Of a DNA stretch of 64,000 bases, positions 58,470-64,000 are shown piece by piece. Both the position numbers and the translations under genes were made by a program. Position 1 is the stretch's first letter. The number at the start of each line of letters is the position of its first letter. The DNA comes from Bradyrhizobium forestalis (GTDB lineage Bacteria > Pseudomonadota > Alphaproteobacteria > Rhizobiales > Xanthobacteraceae), in contig NZ_PGVG01000027.1 in NCBI RefSeq assembly GCF_002795245.1, positions 31,030 through 95,029 of the forward strand. Direction: 5' to 3'. The notes beneath the pieces are model-generated. The model saw only the letters and a list, made by a program, of their open reading frames with translations, searched no databases and was not told the origin of the DNA.

Positions 58470-59357
58470 ATGCAACCTTCCCCCACCCATCGCGCCAGCT
58501 TTTCGATCGGCAGCGAGGCCGACGCCAGGCGCGTCGTCGATGTGCTCACCGAGGTGTTTTTCGATGGCGATGCGGCGGTCGCCGCCTTCGAGCGGCCGGA
58601 CGGACAATGGGACGTCACGCTTCATTTCGCCGAGGCGCCGGATCAGGCATGGCTGCGCGAACTCGTTGCAACTTCAGCAGGAAATGAGATCGCCGCGACG
58701 CTCGCCTTCGACACGATCGAGGCCAAGGACTGGGTCAAGGCCAGCCTGGAAGATCTCGTCCCGGTCCCGGCCGGGCGCTTCGTCGTGCACGGCAGCCATG
58801 ACCGTGACCGTGTGGCGCCGAACAAGCTCGCCATCGAGATCGAGGCGGCGCTCGCCTTCGGCACCGGTCACCACGGCACGACGCGCGGCTGTTTACTTCT
58901 GCTTGACCATGTCCTGAAGAGTTCCCGGCCGCGCAACGTGCTCGACCTCGGTGCCGGGACCGGCGTGCTGGCGATCGCAGCCGCGAAGGCGTTGCACCGC
59001 GCCGTGCTTGCCTCCGACATCGATCCGCCCTCGGTGCGGGTGGCGGCTGAGAACGCCGCGCTCAATGAAGTCGGCAACCATGTGCGGGTGATCCGCGCCA
59101 CCGGCTTTGCGGCGCCGGATTTTGCGCGTGCCGGCCCGTTCGACCTGGTGCTCGCCAACATCCTTGCCAATCCGCTGCGGCAGTTGGCGAGCCCGATGGC
59201 GCGGCACCTCGCGCCTGGCGCCCGCGTGATCCTCTCCGGCCTGCTGACCCACCAGGCCCCCGCCGTGATCGCCGCCTACCGCGCGCGCGGCCTGGTGCCG
59301 TTGAAGCATCTGCGGATCGAGGGGTGGAGCAGTCTGTTGCTGCGGAAGCTGGGGTGA
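58470..59357 (+). CDS. prmA: Ribosomal protein L11 methyltransferase
   Basis: A 295-residue PrmA, which trimethylates ribosomal protein uL11. The N-terminal substrate-recognition domain (EADARRVVDVLTEVFFDGDA) precedes the methyltransferase with EIEAALAFGTGHHGTTRGCL, the SAM-binding NVLDLGAGTGVLAIAAAKAL, and PFDLVLANILANPLRQLASP (the N-I/L-x-x-N-P motif). Length and order are normal. It is a single-gene unit with a palindromic repeat after the stop. Confidence 0.92.
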   Translation: MQPSPTHRASFSIGSEADARRVVDVLTEVFFDGDAAVAAFERPDGQWDVTLHFAEAPDQAWLRELVATSAGNEIAATLAFDTIEAKDWVKASLEDLVPVPAGRFVVHGSHDRDRVAPNKLAIEIEAALAFGTGHHGTTRGCLLLLDHVLKSSRPRNVLDLGAGTGVLAIAAAKALHRAVLASDIDPPSVRVAAENAALNEVGNHVRVIRATGFAAPDFARAGPFDLVLANILANPLRQLASPMARHLAPGARVILSGLLTHQAPAVIAAYRARGLVPLKHLRIEGWSSLLLRKLG

Positions 59358-59370
59358 GCGAGGTGCTGCA

Positions 59371-59456
59371 GGGTGGGCAAAGCGAAAGCGTGCCCACCAT
59401 TTCGTCCGCCATAGCGGACAGATGGTGGGCACGCCGCTTCGCGCCTTTGCCCACTC
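59371..59456. repeat. GGTGGGCAAAG...CTTTGCCCAC palindromic repeat
   Basis: GGTGGGCAAAGCGAAAGCGT opens, CCACCAT...ATGGTGG forms the inner arms around TTCGTCCGCC-ATA-GCGGACAG, and GCGCCTTTGCCCAC closes (59371-59456). It lies between the convergent prmA and the 59-residue gene and may terminate both. Confidence 0.8.
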
Positions 59457-59475
59457 TACGGCATCATCAATGCAG

Positions 59476-59655
59476 CTACTCCGCCGGCTTCTCGTCGCGG
59501 CGTATCGCGCGCTCGTCCTGCAAGGTGCGCCGCGCGCGGCGCTCGGCGAAACGGTCGATCATCTGGCTGATCAGGCCACGCGGCTTCTTCGCTGCCGCCG
59601 CAGTCGGGGCGTGGCGCACCGGCGGCGAAATCTTCTCAAACGTGAACGCTGGCAT
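59476..59655 (-). CDS. 59-residue basic small protein
   Basis: Read leftward from the ATG at 59655: MPAFTFEKISPPVRHAPTAA, then AAKKPRGLISQMIDRFAERR and ARRTLQDERAIRRDEKPAE. GAGGGG lies about nine bases upstream. It is very basic, with a helical C-terminal half rich in Arg/Asp/Glu. No family is recognised. It is divergent from the aminopeptidase gene and convergent with prmA. Confidence 0.6.
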   Translation of the reverse strand: MPAFTFEKISPPVRHAPTAAAAKKPRGLISQMIDRFAERRARRTLQDERAIRRDEKPAE

Positions 59656-59842
59656 CGTGTGTCCCCTCGCCGTTGAGATGAACCACCTGCTCGAATTTCC
59701 CTGTTATCCGGACGAAGCGCAACTGCCGCATCCTTTACTCCACTCAATTCGAATGGAACTATTTCAAGCACAGTCCATGCCAGATGCGACGCAAATGCGT
59801 CTAGATTGCGGACTGATCCCCATGATCCTAAAGTGATCCACC

Positions 59843-61669
59843 ATGTTCGAAGCACACTTCCAGACATTCGAGGAGCCGGAGGTCGGCGTCGCGTTGACGG
59901 CGCGGCTGGCCGCACTTCGCGAAGAGCTCGCCCGCCGCAAGCTGACCGGCTTCGTCGTTCCACGCGCCGACCAGCAGCAGAACGAATATGTGCCGCCATC
60001 GGAAGAGCGGCTGGCCTGGCTGACCGGCTTTACGGGCTCGGCCGGAATGGCGGTGGTGCTGCCGCATGAGGCTGCGGTGTTCGTCGATGGCCGCTACACC
60101 CTCCAGGCCGCCAAGCAGGTCGACGCCAAGGCCTGGGCGGTGGAATCACTGACCGATCCGCCGCCGGAGAGCTGGGTATCGGCGCATCTGAAGGCCGGCG
60201 ATCGCCTCGGATTTGACCCGTGGCTGCACACTTTTTCGGCAACCGAACGCCTATCCGCCGCCTGCGCCAAGGCCGGCGCCGAGTTGGTCGCCGTCGACAG
60301 CAATCCGATCGACGCAGTCTGGCAGGACCGTCCGCAGCCACCGCTCGCCCCCGTCGCCGTGCACAGCCTTCAGCATGCCGGGGTCACTGAAGCGGAGAAG
60401 CTGACGCAGATCAGGAGCGAGATCGCCAAGCTCGGCACCGATGCGCTGGTGCTGTCCGACAGCCACGCGGTGGCCTGGACCTTCAACATCCGCGGCGCCG
60501 ACGTCGCCCATACCCCGCTGCCGCTGTCCTACGCGCTGGTGCCGAAGGACGGCCGGCCCACCATCTTCATCGACCACCGCAAGCTCTCCAACCTGACGCG
60601 CGACCATCTCGAGCAGTCCGCCGACGTGCGCGAACCGGACGCCATGGCGCCGACGCTGATGGCGCTGGCCAAAAGCGGTGCGGCGATCGCGCTCGACAAC
60701 GCCACCGCGGCCGACGCACTCAGCCGGCTGATCGCGGGCGCCGGTGGCAAGCCGGTGCGCGGCAGCGATCCGGTTGCACTGCTCAAAGCCGTCAAGAACG
60801 CGACCGAGATCAAGGGCACCAAAACGGCCCATGTGCGCGACGCCGCAGCGCTGGCACGCTTCCTCGCATGGGTCGATCGCGAGGCGCCAAGCGGCAAGCT
60901 GACCGAGATCGACGCGGTGGAGGCGCTGGAAACCTTCCGCCGCGACACCGGCGCGCTGAAGGACGTCTCGTTCCCGACCATCTCCGGCACCGGCCCGAAC
61001 GGCGCCATCGTGCATTACCGCGTCACCCGCAAGAGCAACCGGCGGATCGCGCCCGGCGATCTCCTGCTGATCGATTCCGGCGCGCAATATGAGGACGGCA
61101 CCACCGACGTCACGCGCACCATGGCGGTCGGTGAGCCCACCGGGGAGATGCGCGACCGCTTCACCCGCGTGCTGCGCGGCCATATCGCGATTGCGCGCGC
61201 CATCTTTCCGGACGGCACCACGGGCGCGCAACTCGACACGCTGGCGCGGCAATATCTCTGGTCCGCCGGCCTTGATTTCGAGCACGGCACCGGCCACGGC
61301 GTCGGCAGCTATCTCTCGGTCCACGAAGGACCGGCGCGGATCTCGAAGCTCGGCACCACGCCGCTGAAGCGCGGCATGATTCTCTCCAACGAGCCCGGCT
61401 ACTACAAGACCGACGGCTTCGGCATCCGCATCGAGAACCTCGAGCTGGTGGTCGCCGCTGATATCAAAGGCGCCGAGAAGCCGATGAACGCGTTCGAGAC
61501 GCTGACCTTGGCGCCGATCGACCGCCGCCTGATCGATGTGGCGATGCTGGGCCGTGATGAGCTCGACTGGCTCAACGCCTATCACGCACGCGTCCGGGCC
61601 GAGGTGCGGCCGGCGCTGGATGAGGCGACGAAGGCCTGGCTCGATCAGGCGACGGCGGAGCTGACGTAG
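59843..61669 (+). CDS. Xaa-Pro aminopeptidase (M24B)
   Basis: A 608-residue metallopeptidase that removes the N-terminal residue before proline. Two N-terminal creatinase-like domains (LREELARRKLTGFVVPRADQ, WLTGFTGSAGMAVVLPHEAA) precede the pita-bread domain with GPNGAIVHYRVT, the metal ligands in LLIDSGAQYEDGTTDVTRTM (two Asp), EHGTGHGVGSYLSVHEGP (His), LSNEPGYYKTDGFGIRIENL (two Glu). The length is that of the three-domain eukaryote-like type. It is a cytoplasmic enzyme. No strong ribosome binding site is seen before 59843. Confidence 0.93.
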   Translation: MFEAHFQTFEEPEVGVALTARLAALREELARRKLTGFVVPRADQQQNEYVPPSEERLAWLTGFTGSAGMAVVLPHEAAVFVDGRYTLQAAKQVDAKAWAVESLTDPPPESWVSAHLKAGDRLGFDPWLHTFSATERLSAACAKAGAELVAVDSNPIDAVWQDRPQPPLAPVAVHSLQHAGVTEAEKLTQIRSEIAKLGTDALVLSDSHAVAWTFNIRGADVAHTPLPLSYALVPKDGRPTIFIDHRKLSNLTRDHLEQSADVREPDAMAPTLMALAKSGAAIALDNATAADALSRLIAGAGGKPVRGSDPVALLKAVKNATEIKGTKTAHVRDAAALARFLAWVDREAPSGKLTEIDAVEALETFRRDTGALKDVSFPTISGTGPNGAIVHYRVTRKSNRRIAPGDLLLIDSGAQYEDGTTDVTRTMAVGEPTGEMRDRFTRVLRGHIAIARAIFPDGTTGAQLDTLARQYLWSAGLDFEHGTGHGVGSYLSVHEGPARISKLGTTPLKRGMILSNEPGYYKTDGFGIRIENLELVVAADIKGAEKPMNAFETLTLAPIDRRLIDVAMLGRDELDWLNAYHARVRAEVRPALDEATKAWLDQATAELT

Positions 61670-61733
61670 CGCGCGCCGAAGAGCGACGCATGGCGCTACG
61701 CGATTTGCGCAACACTGCCTCCCCACCACCGCC

Positions 61734-61833
61734 GTCATGCCCCGCGAAGGCGGGGCATCCAGTACGCCGCGGCTTCTCCGTATACGATTACTGCCTCTGG
61801 AATACTGGATTCCCCGCTTTCGCGGGGAATGAC
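61734..61833. repeat. GTCATGCCCCGC...GCGGGGAATGAC palindromic repeat
   Basis: GTCATGCCCCGCGAAGGCGG then GGCATCCAGTA at the left and TACTGGATTCCCCGCTTTCG, CGGGGAATGAC at the right form an inverted pair around a short spacer. It lies in the 318-base gap (61670-61987) between the aminopeptidase and the MFS gene, which otherwise has no gene I can support. A half copy is at 63292. Confidence 0.85.
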
Positions 61834-61987
61834 ACCGAATTTGTGGCGCAAGCACCCCGTCCAATCGGTGGGCATCGTGCCGTCCTCATAACCATCCCGG
61901 AATCCGTATAGCCGCATTCCGAAACGCCGATATCCGTCTTGTGCGGGCACGCTACAGTCGATTCGAATTCCAGCGAGATCGACACGC

Positions 61988-63262
61988 ATGCACGGCATGA
62001 TCAGCAGGCCGCCGGGAGCGGCCACCAACATCGCGACATCGCGCGTGGTGTTGCTGCTGCTGGTCGTCATGACCGGGGTCGCACCGATCTCGCTCTACAT
62101 GCTGGTTCCGGCGCTGCCGGTGCTGGCGACGAATTTCGGCAGCGACATCTCGATCGCGCAGATGACGGTCTCGCTCTACATGGTCGGCATCGCGCTGTCG
62201 CAGCTGATCATGGGGCCGCTGTCGGACCGGTTCGGACGGCGTCCGGTGCTGCTCGGAGGACTGGCGCTGATGGTGGCGGCCAGCGTCGCCTGCATCTTCG
62301 CGCAAACCCTGCCGCAGCTGATCGCCGCACGCTTCTTCCAGGCGCTGGGCGGCGCCGCCGGCATGGTGGTGAGCCGCGCCATCATCCGCGACATCTATGA
62401 GCGCGATCGCGTCGCCTCGATGATCAGCCTCGTGGTCGCGGCGCTGATGATCGGACAGATGGTCTCGCCGCTCACCGGCGGCCTGATCGAGACTGCGTTC
62501 GGCTGGCGCGCGATCTTCTACGCCATCACCATTGCCGCGATCATCGTCGCCGTCGGCATTGCACTGGCGCTGCCCGAGACGCGCCGCACCCGCGCCGCCG
62601 GCAGCGGCTTCCGCCGCGACGTCGGCATGCTGATCAAGAGCCGCGCCTTCGTCGGCTATGTGATGTGCCAGGTGCTGGCGTCCCAGATCATCTTCACCTT
62701 CGCAGGCGGCGGCCCCTACATCGTGGTGACGCAGATGGGCCGCAGCAGCGCCGAATACGGCGCATGGTTCGCGACCACCGGCTTTGCGTTTCTCGTCGGC
62801 AATCTGCTCTGCGTGCGCTATGCGCCGCGGCACTCGCTGGAGAATCTGATCTGGTTCGGGCTCGCCCTGCAGCTCTGCGGCAGCGTTGCGAACCTGCTGT
62901 GGAGCTTGATCGGCTGGAATGAAGCCCCCGCCTGGCTGTTCGGCACGCAGATGATCGTGATGGCCGGCAATGCCTTCGTGATGGCGAACTCCGCCGCCGG
63001 CGCGATCAGCATCCGCCCGGAGGCGGCCGGCACCGCCTCAGGCGCGATGGGCTTCCTCCAGCAAGGCATTGGCGCGCTGATGTCGCAATTCGGCGCCTAT
63101 CTCGGCGGCCACTCCGCAACCACGCTGCCGCTCACCTCAGCGGTCCTCGCGATCTCGCTGCTCTGCGCCTGCGTCATGATCTTCGTCGTACCCCGCCGCG
63201 AAGTCGTGGTGAGCGAGGCGCTGATCGGGCAGGCCGAGGAGGAAGAGACGGGGATGATGTGA
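61988..63262 (+). CDS. Bcr/CflA-type MFS drug exporter
   Basis: A 424-residue twelve-helix MFS exporter. The opening ISLYMLVPALPVLATNFGSD, the motif MGPLSDRFGRRPVLLGGLAL, the motif C-like GGAAGMVVSRAIIRDIYERD and MISLVVAALMIGQMVSPLTG, and the second half (FTFAGGGPYIVVTQMGRSSA) match Bcr/CflA. It likely exports small drugs or metabolites in exchange for protons. No regulator is adjacent. An IS30 element begins about 80 bases after its stop. Confidence 0.9.
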   Translation: MHGMISRPPGAATNIATSRVVLLLLVVMTGVAPISLYMLVPALPVLATNFGSDISIAQMTVSLYMVGIALSQLIMGPLSDRFGRRPVLLGGLALMVAASVACIFAQTLPQLIAARFFQALGGAAGMVVSRAIIRDIYERDRVASMISLVVAALMIGQMVSPLTGGLIETAFGWRAIFYAITIAAIIVAVGIALALPETRRTRAAGSGFRRDVGMLIKSRAFVGYVMCQVLASQIIFTFAGGGPYIVVTQMGRSSAEYGAWFATTGFAFLVGNLLCVRYAPRHSLENLIWFGLALQLCGSVANLLWSLIGWNEAPAWLFGTQMIVMAGNAFVMANSAAGAISIRPEAAGTASGAMGFLQQGIGALMSQFGAYLGGHSATTLPLTSAVLAISLLCACVMIFVVPRREVVVSEALIGQAEEEETGMM

Positions 63263-63291
63263 GGGGTGAGCAGCACATGCCCCAACCTCGC

Positions 63292-63322
63292 TGTCATGCC
63301 CCGGCTTGACCGGGGCATCCAG
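63292..63322. repeat. Half copy of the GTCATGCCCCG repeat
   Basis: GTCATGCCCCGGCTTGACCG then GGGCATCCAG matches the left half of the repeat at 61734; the right half is not found before the IS30 element. It may have been cut by the insertion. Confidence 0.6.
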
Positions 63323-63340
63323 GGCGAATTCAATCGGTCG

Positions 63341-64000
63341 TTGCAACACCTTGACAAAGGAGGTTGCGATGACGCGGTCCCAAGGAATTCTGCGAGAGAG
63401 TTGTAGGCCGTTCTGGGCTGCGATTGCCGCGGGGCGCTCGAGCGAGGACGCTGCGGTTGAGGCCGGGGTGTCGCCGGCAGTCGGAGTACGCTGGTTTCGC
63501 AGGGCGGGGGGCATGCCACCAACACATTTGTCGCAGTCGTCAAAATCTCCCTCAGGGCGTCACCTGTCGTTCGCCGAACGCGAGGAGATCGCCATCTTGC
63601 GTGCGCAGGGTCAGGGAGTGCGAGCCATCGCTCGTCAGCTCGATCGCCCTGCATGCACGATCTCTCGTGAACTTCGGCGCAACGTGGCACGCCGCCATGG
63701 TGCTCCAGAATACCGAGCGACCACGGCACAATGGCACGCTGATCGATCGGCCCGACGGCCCAAACCGGCGAAGCTGGCAAACAATCCGGTCCTGCGGGAT
63801 TATGTGCAAGACAGGCTTGCCGGTAGGATCGCCAAGCCGGACGGGACGCCGATTGCCGGCCCGAAGGTCCTGTGGAAGGGGCGCCGGGCAGTGCATCGTC
63901 AGAACCGCCGCTGGGCAAGGGCGTGGAGCCCGGAACAGATTTCGCGGCGCCTTCGGCTCGACTTTCCCGAGGATGAGACGATGCGCATTAGTCACGAGGC
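63341..64000 (+). mobile_element. IS30-family insertion sequence, left part (cut by window edge)
   Basis: The left end is not fixed; TTGCAACACCTTGACAAAGG at 63341-63360 is probably the terminal or promoter region, with the transposase ATG at 63369. The right end and target duplication lie outside the window. Family assignment is from the transposase. Confidence 0.7.
63369..64000 (+). CDS. IS30-family transposase, N-terminal part
   Basis: The frame is open from ATG 63369 to the window edge (about 210 residues seen). AAAGGAGG lies five bases upstream. Residues ~10-50 form a first helix-turn-helix (IAAGRSSEDAAVEAGVSPAV), and the IS30 helix-turn-helix follows at about 70-110: SFAEREEIAILRAQGQGVRA and IARQLDRPACTISRELRRNV. 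The later WHADRSARRPKPAKLANNPV, RAWSPEQISRRLRLDFPED and RISHE are typical before the DDE domain, which is outside the window. No stop or frameshift is seen so far, so the element may be active. Confidence 0.85.
   Translation, partial: MTRSQGILRESCRPFWAAIAAGRSSEDAAVEAGVSPAVGVRWFRRAGGMPPTHLSQSSKSPSGRHLSFAEREEIAILRAQGQGVRAIARQLDRPACTISRELRRNVARRHGAPEYRATTAQWHADRSARRPKPAKLANNPVLRDYVQDRLAGRIAKPDGTPIAGPKVLWKGRRAVHRQNRRWARAWSPEQISRRLRLDFPEDETMRISHE

Overview
The window looks like chromosomal DNA of a Bradyrhizobium-type alphaproteobacterium (Hyphomicrobiales). The basis is high GC content with GC-rich third positions, many short secreted and 'hypothetical' proteins of the kinds common in that genus (DUF2336, DUF1488, DUF6894, cysteine-rich repeat, LTXXQ/Spy-like), and several families of palindromic intergenic repeats. 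The assignment is inference; there is no rRNA, tRNA or other taxonomic marker here. I saw no CRISPR array and no prophage. The only mobile element is an IS30-type transposase cut by the right edge.

Layout. 1-4.4 kb: end of the ferrous-iron permease FeoB, a GNAT acetyltransferase scar, a cupin protein, a small secreted protein and a DUF2336 gene pair. 4.4-12.8 kb: a very large AsmA-family protein, a cytochrome P450, a catalase-like protein that has lost the distal histidine, an AraC regulator and an orphan ABC binding protein. 13.1-16.7 kb: an island of very short genes, including a 32-residue membrane peptide, a nested reading frame, ribosomal protein bS21 and a cold-shock protein with a long leader. 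16.9-25.4 kb: an EAL-domain fragment, an MFS transporter, a CHASE-GGDEF-EAL protein, a Leu/Ile/Val-type binding protein, a D-2-hydroxyacid dehydrogenase beside the scar of a TRAP transporter, and a DoxX/LysR divergent pair.

25.5-34.6 kb: a secreted caspase-like protein, a two-component system divergent from an operon of three small secreted proteins (with a 10-bp direct repeat between them that looks like an OmpR-family site), a His/Gly-rich Spy-like protein, a GlcD-type FAD oxidoreductase, a thioesterase and a DUF1328 membrane peptide. 34.8-46.4 kb: a UvrD/PcrA helicase carrying an intergenic repeat in frame inside its motor domain, a HicAB pair, a double cysteine-rich-repeat protein overlapping an OmpA-like protein, an Mpo1-like protein, an epimerase/methyltransferase pair, a sorbosone-type dehydrogenase, and an aspartate dehydrogenase/LysR/tartrate dehydrogenase cluster. 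46.6-64 kb: two related lipase-like proteins flanking a frameshifted P450 remnant, an ABC-2 exporter, an L,D-transpeptidase, a glycerophosphodiesterase, a fused MFS/spermidine synthase, a phytoene-dehydrogenase-like oxidoreductase, an orphan Flp pilin, PrmA, Xaa-Pro aminopeptidase, a Bcr/CflA transporter and the IS30 element.

The strongest candidates for new biology are the envelope-type regulatory module at 27.1-30.3 kb and the coding-sequence invasion by a repeat in uvrD. The window also holds five gene scars (GNAT, EAL, TRAP DctM, P450, and a half palindrome beside the IS), which points to ongoing small-scale decay between intact genes.
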